Below, one piece after another: positions 7,857-17,279 of a stretch of 64,000 bases of DNA. Origin of the DNA: Caenimonas aquaedulcis (lineage in GTDB: Bacteria > Pseudomonadota > Gammaproteobacteria > Burkholderiales > Burkholderiaceae_C); the NCBI RefSeq assembly GCF_015831345.1, contig NZ_JADWYS010000001.1, positions 1,002,118 through 1,066,117 on the forward strand. The letters run 5' to 3'. Positions within the stretch are counted from its first letter, which is position 1, and every line of letters starts with the position of its first letter. The position numbers and the translations under genes were made by a program. The notes below the pieces were generated by a model, which was not told the DNA's origin, did not search any database, and saw only the letters and a program-made list of their open reading frames with translations.

Positions 7857-8843
7857 TTGCCCGGCTTGCTCGACCGTGAGGACCTGGAATTGCTGCTTGC
7901 CGTGCGTGCGCACGGCAGCCTGTCGGCGACCGCCGCGGCTGCCGGCGTCGTGGCCTCGGTGGTCACGAAGAAGCTCGCGGCGATCGAAGCCCGCCTGGGC
8001 CTGCCGCTCTTCCAGCGCACCACCCGCCGCGTCGTGGCCACGGCCGAATGCGAAGCGCTCTGCGAACGGGCTGCGCCGCTGCTCCAGTCCTTCACCCAGC
8101 TCGAGGCCGACCTGCAGGAGGGGCGCACCGAACCCACTGGCACCATCCGCCTCGCTGCCACCTTCGGTTTCGGCCGCCTGTGGCTCGGCCCGGCGCTGGC
8201 GGACTTCCAGACCCTTCACCCCGGCCTGAACGTGCAGCTTCAACTGACGGAGCAATTGCCCAACCTCGCGGTGGACGGCTACGACGGCGCCGTGTGGCTG
8301 TGGTCGGTGCAGGGCCGCCGCGCCTCCGAATGGGTGGGCCGGCGCCTGGCCCGCAACCAGCGCGTGCTCGTCGCGGCGCCGTCGTACCTGCGGCGGCACG
8401 CGGCGCCGCAATCGGTCGCGGACCTGGAGCACCACGCCTGCCTGCTCGTGCGGGAAAACGACCAGCGATTCGACACCTGGCCGCTGCGCCGCGAACGCGA
8501 CAAGTCGGAATCGCGCGTGCGCGTGCAGGGGCCGCTCAGCAGCAACTCCGGCGAGCTGGTGCGCGACTGGTGCATCGCCGGACGCGGGATCATGCTGCGC
8601 AGCCTGTGGGATATCGCGCCGCAACTCGCCTCCGGGCAACTGGTGCGCGTGTTGCCGGCCTGGGCGATGTGGGACGCGGACATCCACTGGCTCGCGCCGC
8701 ACCGCGCGCAGACGCCCAAGCGCGTGCGCCTGCTGATCGACTTCCTCGCCGAGCGTTTTCGCGGCGAGCCCTGGAAGCTCAAGCCCGCGGTCAGGACGGC
8801 CGCGAGGGCGAACGCACCACGAGGCTCACGCCTAGCGCCGTGA
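7857..8843 (+). CDS. LysR-family transcriptional regulator (DmlR-like position)
   Basis: An N-terminal winged helix-turn-helix (DLELLLAVRAHGSLSATAAA, then LEARLGLPLFQRTTR with small differences) is followed by a LysR substrate-binding domain. Length is about 328 residues. The start is uncertain: TTG at 7857 follows AGGGGAAAG, while TTG at 7836 and 7866 are in frame. The 7836 codon lies inside the palindrome CAATCGATTG (7829-7838), which with CAAT at 7818 could be the operator in the 75-base divergent gap. It probably controls the dehalogenase/tartrate dehydrogenase pair and itself. Its 3' end overlaps the convergent EamA gene by 53 bases. Confidence 0.85.
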   Translation: MPGLLDREDLELLLAVRAHGSLSATAAAAGVVASVVTKKLAAIEARLGLPLFQRTTRRVVATAECEALCERAAPLLQSFTQLEADLQEGRTEPTGTIRLAATFGFGRLWLGPALADFQTLHPGLNVQLQLTEQLPNLAVDGYDGAVWLWSVQGRRASEWVGRRLARNQRVLVAAPSYLRRHAAPQSVADLEHHACLLVRENDQRFDTWPLRRERDKSESRVRVQGPLSSNSGELVRDWCIAGRGIMLRSLWDIAPQLASGQLVRVLPAWAMWDADIHWLAPHRAQTPKRVRLLIDFLAERFRGEPWKLKPAVRTAARANAPRGSRLAP

Positions 8844-9678
8844 GTGCCATGCCCGCGATGGTGAACACCGTGATCGCTTCGCCGAAGAGGAGCCACGCCA
8901 TCACCGCGGTGCAGGGGGGCACGAGATAGAGCAGGCTCGTGACCGCGGTCGCCGCGCCGCGCTGGATCAGCAGGTACAGCAGCGAGCTGCCGCCGAGCGT
9001 CAGCGCGAGGACGGACCAGGCCATCGCGGCGGCGAGCTGCCCGCTCCACTGCACGGCCTCGGACTCCAGCAATGTCAGCGGGAGCGTCACGGCGAACGCC
9101 GCGCACAGTTGCACGAGGCTTGCGGTGCGCACGTCGCAGGGCGCGACGAAGCGCTTCTGGTACAGGGTGCCGGCGGTGATGCTGAGGAGCGCACCCGCAG
9201 CCAGCGCCAGGTTGACGGCGTGGATTTCGCCCAGCCCGAGCTTTTGCCACACCACCAGCGCGAGGCCGGCGAAGCCGAGCGCCAGGCCCGCCCACTGCCG
9301 CGCGGCCACCGCGCCACCGCGCGACGAAACCCAGATGGCCGTCAGGACCGGCTGCAGCCCGACGAGCAGCGCGACCAGGCCCGCGCCCATGCCGAGCTTG
9401 ACCGCGGCCCAGACGCCGCCCAGGTAGCCCGCATGCATCAACACGCCCGTCACCGCCAGGTGCCGGACTTGCGAACGATCCCGGGGCCAGGCAGCGCGGG
9501 CGAGCACGGCCCACACCACGAAGCAGGTGACGGAGAAGAAATAGCGCCAGGCGAGGAACTTCATCGGCGGCGCGTGCGGCATGCCGAAGCGCGCGACGAT
9601 GAAGCCGGTGCTCCAGATCAAGACGAAGACCGCGGGCATCGCCCGCACCAGCGCATCGCGCCGCGAATCGGAGTCCAT
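8791..9678 (-). CDS. EamA/DMT-family transporter
   Basis: The 295-residue protein has about ten hydrophobic helices arranged as two EamA repeats (ALIWSTGFIVAR-like start, PMKFLAWRY, and the C-terminal SLLYLVPPCTAVMAWLLFGE, GMALTALGVSLV). Members of this drug/metabolite superfamily usually export amino acids, sugars or metabolites across the inner membrane; the substrate here is unknown. The ATG at 9678 lies 7 bases downstream of the pgsA stop on the same strand, so it may be the last gene of a uvrC-pgsA-eamA transcript. The last 53 bases overlap the LysR gene on the other strand. Confidence 0.9.
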   Translation of the reverse strand: MDSDSRRDALVRAMPAVFVLIWSTGFIVARFGMPHAPPMKFLAWRYFFSVTCFVVWAVLARAAWPRDRSQVRHLAVTGVLMHAGYLGGVWAAVKLGMGAGLVALLVGLQPVLTAIWVSSRGGAVAARQWAGLALGFAGLALVVWQKLGLGEIHAVNLALAAGALLSITAGTLYQKRFVAPCDVRTASLVQLCAAFAVTLPLTLLESEAVQWSGQLAAAMAWSVLALTLGGSSLLYLLIQRGAATAVTSLLYLVPPCTAVMAWLLFGEAITVFTIAGMALTALGVSLVVRSPSRPS

Positions 9679-9685
9679 GGGCGCC

Positions 9686-10252
9686 CTACTTCACCCGCTT
9701 GCGGATCTCGGGCAAGGCCTTCTGAAGGTAATACACCATGGACCACACGGTCAGGATGGCGGCCAGCCAGATCAGCCAGGTGCCCCAGGTGCCGGTGTCG
9801 ATGAGCCCGAACAGCAGGCCGTCGTACAGCAGGAACGGGATGGCGATCATCTGCACGGTGGTCTTGACTTTGCCCAGCATGTGCACCGCCACGCTCTTGG
9901 ACGCGCCGATCTGCGCCATCCATTCGCGCAGCGCCGAGATCGCGATCTCGCGGCCGATGATGATGAGCGCCACGAACACGTTCGCACGGCCCAGGTGCAC
10001 CAGCACCAGCAACGAGGCGCACACGAGGATCTTGTCGGCCACGGGGTCGAGGAACGCGCCGAAGGCAGAAGTCTGGTTCAACTTGCGCGCGAGGAAGCCG
10101 TCCAGCCAGTCCGTCAGCGCGAACACCACGAACATCACCGTGGCGATCAGGTTCTGCAGCTCCGGCTTCAGCCCCAGGTAGAACACCCCGACGATCAGCG
10201 GAATCGCGACGATGCGGGTCCAGGTGAAGAGCGTGGGGATGTTGAAGAACAT
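9686..10252 (-). CDS. pgsA: CDP-diacylglycerol--glycerol-3-phosphate 3-phosphatidyltransferase
   Basis: The 188-residue membrane protein carries the complete CDP-alcohol phosphatidyltransferase signature DxxDGxxAR-x8-GxxxDxxxD as DWLDGFLAR...GAFLDPVAD at about residues 46-72. Four or more membrane helices are visible. It makes phosphatidylglycerol phosphate, the first committed step toward phosphatidylglycerol and cardiolipin, at the inner membrane. It follows uvrC by 30 bases on the same strand; the uvrC-pgsA order is conserved in many proteobacteria. Confidence 0.96.
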   Translation of the reverse strand: MFFNIPTLFTWTRIVAIPLIVGVFYLGLKPELQNLIATVMFVVFALTDWLDGFLARKLNQTSAFGAFLDPVADKILVCASLLVLVHLGRANVFVALIIIGREIAISALREWMAQIGASKSVAVHMLGKVKTTVQMIAIPFLLYDGLLFGLIDTGTWGTWLIWLAAILTVWSMVYYLQKALPEIRKRVK

Positions 10253-10282
10253 GCACGCATTCTAGGTGGCGCGCGGAAAAGC

Positions 10283-12256
10283 CTAGTGCAGGGCCCGGTA
10301 GATTTCCTCGGCGAGCTCGCGCGAGATGCCTTCCACGCTCGCGATATCGTCCACGCCCGCGGACGCGACCCCACGCACGCCGCCGAAGCGCTGGAGCAGC
10401 CGGGCGCGCTTCTTGGCGCCGATGCCGGGGATGTCCTCCAGCTGGCTGCCGCCCACGCGCACCTTCGCCCGGCGCGCGCGCATGCCGGTGATCGCGAAGC
10501 GGTGGGCTTCGTCCCGGATCTGCGCGACGAGCATCAGCGCGGCGGAATCGCGCCCCAGGTACACCTTCTCGCGGCCGTCGGCGAACACGAGTTCTTCGAG
10601 GCCCACCTTGCGCCCCTCGCCCTTCTCCACCCCGACGATGACGGTGAGGTCCAGGCCCAGGTTGGCGAAGACTTCGCGCGCCATGCTCACCTGGCCCTTG
10701 CCGCCATCGACGAGCACGAGGTCGGGCAAACGCCCCGCGGAGCCGCCGGCCCCGCGCGGGGGCGTCGCGTCCGGCGGATCGCGCCCGGCTTCTGCCAGCT
10801 TGCTGTAGCGGCGCATCAGCACCTGCCGCATGGCGGCGTAGTCGTCGCCCGGCGTGATGCCGTCGATGTTGTAGCGCCGGTACTCGCTGTTCTGCATCTT
10901 GTGGTGGTGGAACACCACGCAGGAGGCCTGCGTCGACTCGCCCGCGGTGTGCGAGATGTCGAAGCATTCGATCCGGAAACCTTCGAGGTCGTCCGGCGAG
11001 AGATCCAGCGCTTCGACCAGCGCGCGCGTGCGGGCCTGCTGCGACCCTTCCTCGGCGAGCAGCCGGGCGAGCTGGATGTCGGCGTTTTTCTGCGCCATCT
11101 CCAGCCACAGGCGCCGCTGCTCCCGCGGGTTGTGCACGGCGGCGATCCGCACGCCCGACTGCAGCGACAGCGCCTCGATCAGCTCGCGGCCCACCGGCTC
11201 GCTCGTGATGAGCGCGGGCGGCACCGGCACGCCGATGTAGTGCTGCGCGATGAAGGCCTCCAGCACCTGCACTTCCACGGGGGTCGATGCGTCGGCGGGG
11301 GCGTCGTCATCCGCATTCGAGTCAAACTGCTGCAGGGCCGCCCCGTCCTCGATGTGGCTCGGGAAATACGGCCGGTCCCCGAGGTGCCTGCCGCCCCGCA
11401 CCATGGCGAGGTTGACGCAGGCCTTGCCGCCGTGGACCTTCACGGCCAGGATATCGACATCCTTGTCGGAGATCGTTTCCACCGATTGCTGGTGAAGCAC
11501 TTTCGACAGCGCGCCCATCTGGTTGCGCAGCTCCGCCGCCTGCTCGAACTCCAGGTTCTCCGCATGCTTCATCATGCGTGTCTCCAGGGTCGCGAGCACT
11601 TGCTGCGTGTCGCCGCGCAGGAAGGCCTCGGCGTTGTCCACGTCGTGCTGGTAGTCCTGCGGCGCGATGAGGTTCACGCACGGGCCGGAACAGCGCTTGA
11701 TCTGGTAGAGCAGGCAGGGCCGGGTGCGGTTCGCGAACACCGTGTCCTCGCAGGTGCGCAGCCGGAACACCTTCTGCAGGAGCTGGATCGATTCCTTGAC
11801 CGCCCACGCGCTGGGATAGGGCCCGAAATAGCGATGCTTGCGATCCACCGCCCCGCGGTAGTACGCGACCCGCGGAAACGCGGAGGGGCCGGGTGCCGCG
11901 CCGGTTGCGGCCGGGCGCTCGGTGCCGGCGATCTTCAGGTAGGGATAGCTCTTGTCGTCGCGAAACAGGATGTTGTAGCGCGGGTTGAGCGTCTTGATGA
12001 GGTTGTTTTCCAGCAGCAGGGCTTCGGCTTCCGAGCGAACCACCGTCGTCTCCATGCGCACGATCTTGCCGATCATGTGGCCGATGCGCGTGCCGCCGTG
12101 GTTCTTCTGGAAGTAGCTGGAGACGCGCTTCTTGAGGTTGCGCGCCTTGCCGACGTAGAGCACGCCGCCGTCGGCGTCGAAATAGCGGTAGACGCCGGGG
12201 AGCGCGGGAAGCGCCGCGACCTCGGCAAGCAATTGTTCGGAATGGACCTCTGGCAT
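10283..12256 (-). CDS. uvrC: UvrABC system protein C (excinuclease subunit)
   Basis: The 657-residue protein shows the full UvrC architecture: GIY-YIG nuclease ([21 protein letters not shown], about residues 15-100), a UVR helical hairpin ([15 protein letters not shown]), an RNase H-like 5' nuclease domain ([17 protein letters not shown]) and C-terminal helix-hairpin-helix motifs ([18 protein letters not shown]). It makes both incisions in nucleotide excision repair. The family-typical [10 protein letters not shown] start fits ATG at 12256. It is divergent from earP, with only 42 bases between the two starts, so their promoters must overlap. Confidence 0.97.
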   Translation of the reverse strand: MPEVHSEQLLAEVAALPALPGVYRYFDADGGVLYVGKARNLKKRVSSYFQKNHGGTRIGHMIGKIVRMETTVVRSEAEALLLENNLIKTLNPRYNILFRDDKSYPYLKIAGTERPAATGAAPGPSAFPRVAYYRGAVDRKHRYFGPYPSAWAVKESIQLLQKVFRLRTCEDTVFANRTRPCLLYQIKRCSGPCVNLIAPQDYQHDVDNAEAFLRGDTQQVLATLETRMMKHAENLEFEQAAELRNQMGALSKVLHQQSVETISDKDVDILAVKVHGGKACVNLAMVRGGRHLGDRPYFPSHIEDGAALQQFDSNADDDAPADASTPVEVQVLEAFIAQHYIGVPVPPALITSEPVGRELIEALSLQSGVRIAAVHNPREQRRLWLEMAQKNADIQLARLLAEEGSQQARTRALVEALDLSPDDLEGFRIECFDISHTAGESTQASCVVFHHHKMQNSEYRRYNIDGITPGDDYAAMRQVLMRRYSKLAEAGRDPPDATPPRGAGGSAGRLPDLVLVDGGKGQVSMAREVFANLGLDLTVIVGVEKGEGRKVGLEELVFADGREKVYLGRDSAALMLVAQIRDEAHRFAITGMRARRAKVRVGGSQLEDIPGIGAKKRARLLQRFGGVRGVASAGVDDIASVEGISRELAEEIYRALH

Positions 12257-12298
12257 ACAGGCCGTATTGTGGACAATCCGGCGGGGGAACATCGCGGC

Positions 12299-13354
12299 AT
12301 GCTCTGGGACATCTTCTGCAAGGTTATCGACAACCACGGCGACATCGGCGTGTGCTGGCGGCTCGCGCGCGGCCTCGCGTCGCGCGGCGAGCGCGTGCGG
12401 CTGTGGATCGACGACGCCTCCGCGCTGCGCTGGATGGCGCCGGAAGGAGCAGCAGGCGTCGAAGTGCGCGAATGGCCGCTGGCTGCTCCCGGGGTCGCAC
12501 CCGGGGAGGTGGTTGTGGAGGCTTTCGGGTGCGAACTGCCGGCGCAGTTCCAGGCGGCGATGGCGTCGCAAGCCCGGGAGCGCGGCACGCAGGCTGCATG
12601 GATCAACCTCGAATACCTCACGGCCGAATCCTTCGCGGCGCGTTGCCACGGCCTGCCCTCGCCGGTGTTGTCCGGCCCGGCGGCAGGACTGACCAAGCAC
12701 TTCTTCTATCCGGGCTTCACGCAGGGCACGGGCGGGTTGCTGCGCGAGCCGGACCTGCTGGCCCGGCAGGCAGCGTTCGATCGCGCCGGATGGCTGCGCG
12801 CGCGCGGCATCGAGGCCGCGAACGCCCGGCTCGCCAGCCTCTTCTGCTACGAGCCTCCGGCGCTCGACGCGCTCCTCGCGGGACTCTCCGCAGGCACGCA
12901 GCCCTGGCATCTGCTGGTGACACACGGACGCGCGGGCACGGCGGTGCGCGAACGCCTGTCGCTCGTGGGCGGCTCCCTGGCGGTCACCTTCCTGCCGCTG
13001 ATGACGCAAGCCGAATTCGACCGCCTGCTCTGGGCCTGCGACTTCAACTTCGTGCGCGGCGAAGACTCCCTCGTGCGCGCGCTCTGGGCGGGCAAGCCTT
13101 TCGCCTGGCAGATCTATCCGCAGGACGACGACGCCCACCACGCGAAACTGGAGGCCTTCCTCGAATGGATGGCCGCACCTGACTCATTGCGTCAGTTTCA
13201 CAGGGGCTGGAACGGGATCGGCGCGGCATTGCCGCCCCTGGACGCGGACACCTGGTCGCCGTGCGCCCTCCTGGCGCGCGACAGGTTGCTTGCACAAAAA
13301 GACCTCGTCACGCAGTTGATGTCTTTCCAGGCGGCACAATCTTCCCCTGCATGA
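12299..13354 (+). CDS. earP: EF-P arginine rhamnosyltransferase EarP
   Basis: The 351-residue GT-B glycosyltransferase has the EarP N-terminal signature [20 protein letters not shown], containing Asp11 and Asp15 (equivalents of the catalytic Asp pair), and the C-terminal nucleotide-sugar motif [17 protein letters not shown] with Glu255. EarP transfers rhamnose from dTDP-rhamnose to Arg32 of EF-P, and EF-P with Arg32 is encoded 2.5 kb downstream. The start follows GCGGGGG about 9 bases upstream. Its stop overlaps the PAP2 start in an ATGA, so the two proteins are probably translated together. Confidence 0.96.
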   Translation: MLWDIFCKVIDNHGDIGVCWRLARGLASRGERVRLWIDDASALRWMAPEGAAGVEVREWPLAAPGVAPGEVVVEAFGCELPAQFQAAMASQARERGTQAAWINLEYLTAESFAARCHGLPSPVLSGPAAGLTKHFFYPGFTQGTGGLLREPDLLARQAAFDRAGWLRARGIEAANARLASLFCYEPPALDALLAGLSAGTQPWHLLVTHGRAGTAVRERLSLVGGSLAVTFLPLMTQAEFDRLLWACDFNFVRGEDSLVRALWAGKPFAWQIYPQDDDAHHAKLEAFLEWMAAPDSLRQFHRGWNGIGAALPPLDADTWSPCALLARDRLLAQKDLVTQLMSFQAAQSSPA

Positions 13355-14031
13355 CCCTGACCCCACGCGCCCAGCTGGCGTTGACATTTGCCGCTGCGCT
13401 TGCCTTCCTGGCGTGGGACCTGACCCCCTTCGACATGGTGATTGCCGGCTGGTCCGGCACGCCCAAGGGCTTTGCGCTCCGGGACAACTGGTGGATGACC
13501 GAGGTCCTGCACGACGCGGCGCGCAAGCTTTCGCTGATCGTGTGGGTAGCTTCCTGCGTCGCGGTCCGCTGGCCGTTCGGCCCCTGGAAGCGCCTCGAGG
13601 CCTCCCGGCGCCTGCAGTTCGCCGTGACGGCGGGCCTCGCCGCGCTGGCCATCGTCGCCATCAAATCCGTGAGCGCGACCAGCTGCCCCTGGGACATGGC
13701 GGCGTTCGGCCGTTTCGCGCACCAGCTGTCGCATTGGACCCTGCAGTCCGATGGCGGCGTCGGGCACTGCTTCCCTTCGGGGCACGCCTCTTCGGGCTTC
13801 GTGTACTTCGCAGGCTACTTCGCATTTCGCCGGAGCCATCCACGCGCCGCCCGCGCGTGGTTCCTCGGCGCCCTGCTCCTGGGAATCGTCTTCGGGTTGA
13901 ACCAGCAGCTTCGCGGCGCGCATTTCATGAGCCACACCCTGTGGTCGGCCTGGGTCTGCTGGACGATCGCGCTGGCGCTGGACTGGGTATGGTCGCGGGG
14001 CATCGCCAGGCGCCTCAGCGCGCGCCCGTAG
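13351..14031 (+). CDS. PAP2-family membrane phosphatase
   Basis: The 226-residue protein has about five membrane helices and a PAP2 acid-phosphatase signature: Lys105 in AIKSVSATSCPWD, PSGH at 142-145 (HCFPSGHASSGF), and RGAHFMSH with Arg188, His191 and His195. Such enzymes remove phosphate from lipid pyrophosphates, phosphatidate or lipid A at the periplasmic face. The ATG overlaps the earP stop by 4 bases, an unexpected partner. The 3' end overlaps the convergent phosphoethanolamine transferase by 17 bases. A PAP2 gene also accompanies mcr-type phosphoethanolamine transferases, which suggests lipid A or diacylglycerol metabolism here; that is inference. Confidence 0.88.
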   Translation: MTLTPRAQLALTFAAALAFLAWDLTPFDMVIAGWSGTPKGFALRDNWWMTEVLHDAARKLSLIVWVASCVAVRWPFGPWKRLEASRRLQFAVTAGLAALAIVAIKSVSATSCPWDMAAFGRFAHQLSHWTLQSDGGVGHCFPSGHASSGFVYFAGYFAFRRSHPRAARAWFLGALLLGIVFGLNQQLRGAHFMSHTLWSAWVCWTIALALDWVWSRGIARRLSARP

Positions 14032-15673
14032 CGGGCCTGCAGCCCGCGAAGATGTCCATGCGCGCGTCGTAGGCGGACGTCCTGACGTCCATCACGCCGA
14101 TCATGGTGTGGAACAGGTTGTCGTGACTCACCGGCTGGGCCGAGCGGCCACGCATGCAGGTCTCGTCGACGCCCGCCCCCTGCCTGAACGCCGGCGACAT
14201 CCACACCACGAAAGGCACGTGCTTTTGCGTGTCGGGCGCGATCGCGTACGGCATGCCGTGCAGGTACAGCCCGCCTTCGCCCAGCGACTCGCCGTGGTCC
14301 GACACGTAGAGCATCGCGGTGTCGTGCGTTCGCTGCGCCTTGTCCAGGAAGTCGATCACGCGGCCCAGGAAGAAGTCCGTGTACAGCAGGGAGTTGTCGT
14401 AGGCGTTGACGATTTCCGCGGCGGTGCAGCGCCTCAACTCCTCGGTCTCGCAGGCGGGCTTGAAGCGCGCGAGGGCCGGCGGGTAGCGCTTGAAGTACGC
14501 CGGGCCGTGGCTGCCGAGCTGGTGCATGACGACGAAGAGGTTGCCCTTCGCGTCCTTGAGCACGCCGTCCATCCCCTCGACCAGGATTTCGTCGAGGCAT
14601 TGGCCGTCCGAACAGAGGGCGGGCACCTTCTCGTGGTCCAGCTGCTGCTCCGGCAGGCCCGCGCACACGGCCTTGCAGCCCGACTGGTTGTCGCGCCAGA
14701 GCACCTGCACGCCCGCCCGCGCCAGCACGTGCAGCAAGGATTCGTGGGTGAGGATCTTCTCCTCGTCGTACTGGGCCCGGCCGAAGGGCGAGAACATGCA
14801 GGGCAAGGACACTTCGGTGGACGTGCCGCAGGCCGTGGCCCGGGAAAAGTTGATGACGCCGCGCCTGGCGAGTTCGGGGTTGGTGTCGCGTGCGTAGCCG
14901 TTCAGGGAGAAATTCTGTGCGCGCGCCGTCTCCCCTATCACCACCACGAACAGGCGGGGTCGCCGCTGCTCCCAGCCGGCGCCGGGCCTCGCATCCGCAC
15001 CGACCTGGATCTTCGGCTGGTTGGGCCGCTTGGCGCGCCCCCACACGTTGCCCGCCAGGGAGGCGACCACGTTGCCCGGCGTCAGGAGATGGCGGATCTC
15101 CTTGTGGTTGCGCATCAGCGAAGAGAAATCGGCGAACACCAGCAGCAGGCTGGCCACGCCGATCACGATGCCGCCGGCGATCCACGCCGTGCGGACGGCA
15201 GCCGCACGTCCCCAAGATCGGTCTTTGAGGCGCGGCCACCACAGCAGCGCGGCAGGCAGGATGCCGAAGGCCAGCACGTGCGCGGCCATCGCGACACTGA
15301 TGAGTTCGCGCGCTTCCTTGTACTGCGTGGCCAGGACGTTGGCGACCATCGCCCGGTCCATGTACACGGAGTAGCGCTCCATGTAGTAGGAGGCGCTGGC
15401 CGTGACGATGAACAGCAGCGCCAGGAGCGGCCGAACCGTCATCCGCGTGGAAAACAGCGCCGCCACCGCGACGTAGAACGCCGTGAAGGCGCAGAAGACG
15501 GCCGCGGCAAAGCCCCACGTCGCCGGTTCGGCCAGGCTCCGGCCGGCCAGGAGCGCCCGCCAGAACGGGCCATTCCCGGCGACCATCAGGAAAACCGCGC
15601 CCGCGAGGAGCAGGGTTTCGACGTGCACGGCCGGCCGCGGCAGGCCGCCCCCGCCCAGGTGTGAATTTTTCAT
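14015..15673 (-). CDS. eptA: Phosphoethanolamine transferase, EptA/MCR type
   Basis: The 552-residue protein has an N-terminal domain of about five membrane helices (residues 18-185) and a periplasmic sulfatase-like domain. Active-site features are Glu248 in VVVIGETARAQNFSLNGY, nucleophile Thr286 in ACGTSTEVSLPCMFSPFG with the Cys282/Cys292 pair, His389 in LGSHG, and Asp459-His460 in YVSDHGESLGEGG. It moves phosphoethanolamine from phosphatidylethanolamine to lipid A (or core), lowering affinity for cationic peptides. The start at 15673 is preferred; ATG at 15694 (seven residues longer) is possible. It stands alone on its strand, between the PAP2 gene and efp. This intrinsic chromosomal form is common in Burkholderiales. 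Confidence 0.93.
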   Translation of the reverse strand: MKNSHLGGGGLPRPAVHVETLLLAGAVFLMVAGNGPFWRALLAGRSLAEPATWGFAAAVFCAFTAFYVAVAALFSTRMTVRPLLALLFIVTASASYYMERYSVYMDRAMVANVLATQYKEARELISVAMAAHVLAFGILPAALLWWPRLKDRSWGRAAAVRTAWIAGGIVIGVASLLLVFADFSSLMRNHKEIRHLLTPGNVVASLAGNVWGRAKRPNQPKIQVGADARPGAGWEQRRPRLFVVVIGETARAQNFSLNGYARDTNPELARRGVINFSRATACGTSTEVSLPCMFSPFGRAQYDEEKILTHESLLHVLARAGVQVLWRDNQSGCKAVCAGLPEQQLDHEKVPALCSDGQCLDEILVEGMDGVLKDAKGNLFVVMHQLGSHGPAYFKRYPPALARFKPACETEELRRCTAAEIVNAYDNSLLYTDFFLGRVIDFLDKAQRTHDTAMLYVSDHGESLGEGGLYLHGMPYAIAPDTQKHVPFVVWMSPAFRQGAGVDETCMRGRSAQPVSHDNLFHTMIGVMDVRTSAYDARMDIFAGCRPATGAR

Positions 15674-15871
15674 TGCGGGCGAGTATGACGGCATTGACTT
15701 AAGGCCCGCTGAGCAGCGTGAGCGGTACGGCCGGACCGCCCCGGCAAAAACAGCTAAAATAGGGGGCTTTGTGCAGCGCGGCCGCGGACCGGACGCCTGC
15801 GCCCCGCCGCAGTCACGCGCCTTGCGCCACGGCCGGCCTACCCTCTCGCTCAACGCAACGAAACACGCGCC

Positions 15872-16426
15872 ATGAAAATCGCTCAAGAAATCCGCGCCGG
15901 CAACGTCATCATGCACGGCAAGGACCCGATGGTCGTCCTCAAGACCGAATACAGCCGCGGCGGCCGCAATTCCGCCACCGTGCGCATGAAGCTCAAGAGC
16001 CTGATCGCCAACTTCAACACCGAAGTCGTGTTCAAGGCCGACGACAAGATGGACCAGATCGTGCTCGACAAGAAGGACTGCACGTACTCCTACTTCGCCG
16101 ACCCCATGTATGTCTGGATGGACGCCGACTACAACCAGTACGAAGTCGAGGCGGAAAACATGGGCGACGCGCTCAACTACCTCGAAGAGGGCATGCCCGC
16201 CGAAGTGGTGTTCTACGAAGGCAAGGCGATCTCCGTCGAGCTGCCGACCAGCGTCGAGCGCGAAATCACCTGGACCGAGCCGGCCGTCAAGGGCGACACC
16301 TCGGGCAAGGTGCTGAAGCCCGCCAAGCTCGGCACGGGCTTCGAAATCGGCGTGCCGATCTTCGTCGCCCAGGGCGACAAGGTCGAAGTCGACACGCGCA
16401 CCGGCGAGTACCGCAGGCGCGTCTGA
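15872..16426 (+). CDS. efp: Elongation factor P (Arg32 type)
   Basis: The 184-residue protein is full-length EF-P with KOW-like and two OB domains. The modification loop reads YSRGGRNS with Arg32 at the tip, instead of the Lys34 of the EpmAB type, so this is the rhamnosylated subfamily that matches earP upstream. It relieves ribosome stalling at polyproline stretches. A TAAAAT at 15755-15760 may be the -10 box, about 110 bases before the ATG, but no clear -35 is visible. A strong intrinsic terminator follows the stop, so efp is probably monocistronic. Confidence 0.98.
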   Translation: MKIAQEIRAGNVIMHGKDPMVVLKTEYSRGGRNSATVRMKLKSLIANFNTEVVFKADDKMDQIVLDKKDCTYSYFADPMYVWMDADYNQYEVEAENMGDALNYLEEGMPAEVVFYEGKAISVELPTSVEREITWTEPAVKGDTSGKVLKPAKLGTGFEIGVPIFVAQGDKVEVDTRTGEYRRRV

Positions 16427-16446
16427 GCCCGCAGGCTCTACGATGC

Positions 16447-16470
16447 AGGCTCCGCAAGGAGCCTTTTTTT
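16447..16470 (+). terminator. Intrinsic terminator of efp
   Basis: AGGCTCC, loop GCAA and GGAGCCT are followed by six more T residues. It begins 21 bases after the efp stop codon. Confidence 0.85.
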
Positions 16471-16490
16471 CGCCCGCAGCGCCTCTTTCC

Positions 16491-17279
16491 ATGTTCGACT
16501 TCAATCGCATCGCCGTTCCGTTTCGCATGCAGCCGGGGCTGCAGCGCGTGGACGGGCCGTCCCTGCGGCTCACGCCGCTGGACCCGGCGGGGCATCTTCA
16601 TGCGGAAAAACTCGCCGTCGTCCAGGCGGGCCGCTCCCGCTTGCTGGTACCGGGGTTCGACCCCCTCCCTGCGCTGCGCGCCATCGCCAGCCGTGCCGGT
16701 ATCGACGCGGACCCCACGAGCTTCCAGCCCGAGCTGCACTTCGAAGAGGACTTTGCCGTCCTGGACGGCGCCACCGCGACCCTTCCGTTCCTCTGCGTCT
16801 GCGTGCCGTCCCATTGGGCTCCCGAGGAAAAGCTCGGCCTCGACTTCGCGACCCTGCACGCGCCCGTGGCGGACAACGCCGCACTGGTCGCCGCATCGCG
16901 GCAACTCGTGGCGCTGGCTACCAACGGGGACTGCTGGGAGCGCTTCGTGTGGACGATCAGCCCTTCCGACCGCTACGACCAGCATCCCGGCCGCCACGCC
17001 CGCGAGCCCTGGCCCGAAACACCGGACGCCGCGGAATTCGCGCGGCGCTGCTGGCTGCGCACGGAACGGCAGGTGTTCTTTCCCGTCGGGCAAGGCACGC
17101 GCCAGGCGGTCTTCACGATACGCGTGACGCTCGAGCCGCTGGTGCAGGCCGTCGGGAACGCGCAGCGTGCAGCCCGCCTGCATGACTCGCTGGCATCGAT
17201 GTCCGAGGCCGTCCTGCACTACAAGGGCCTCGCGCCGGCGCGCGAGCGGCTGCTGCGTTGGCTCGCCGGCGCGCGCTAG
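16491..17279 (+). CDS. DUF3445-family (heme-dependent oxidative N-demethylase-like) protein
   Basis: The 262-residue protein resembles the DUF3445 family: an N-terminal RIAVPFRMQPGLQR, a central LHAPVADN, and the C-terminal RRCWLRTERQVFFPV...AVFTIRV segment. Some family members are heme-dependent amine N-demethylases; no heme ligand can be assigned by eye. An in-frame ATG at 16443 lies inside the efp terminator stem, so ATG 16491 (MFDFNRIAVPF) is taken as the start. It is a lone gene whose last 4 bases overlap the convergent membrane-protein gene. The family call is from remembered motifs and moderate in confidence. Confidence 0.68.
   Translation: MFDFNRIAVPFRMQPGLQRVDGPSLRLTPLDPAGHLHAEKLAVVQAGRSRLLVPGFDPLPALRAIASRAGIDADPTSFQPELHFEEDFAVLDGATATLPFLCVCVPSHWAPEEKLGLDFATLHAPVADNAALVAASRQLVALATNGDCWERFVWTISPSDRYDQHPGRHAREPWPETPDAAEFARRCWLRTERQVFFPVGQGTRQAVFTIRVTLEPLVQAVGNAQRAARLHDSLASMSEAVLHYKGLAPARERLLRWLAGAR

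Noticed and set aside
9581..12298. Long plus-strand frame upstream of earP, antisense to the EamA gene, pgsA and uvrC
   Set aside because: Composition is dominated by His, Arg, Asp and Val as expected of an antisense frame. Only the last 351 codons (earP) match a family.
14015..15673. Recently acquired mobile colistin-resistance (mcr) gene
   Set aside because: It has the same enzyme family but host-like composition and no flanking insertion sequence, so an intrinsic chromosomal eptA is more likely.
16443..16490. Upstream start for the DUF3445 gene
   Set aside because: This ATG lies in the efp terminator stem, so the first 16 codons are unlikely to be translated.
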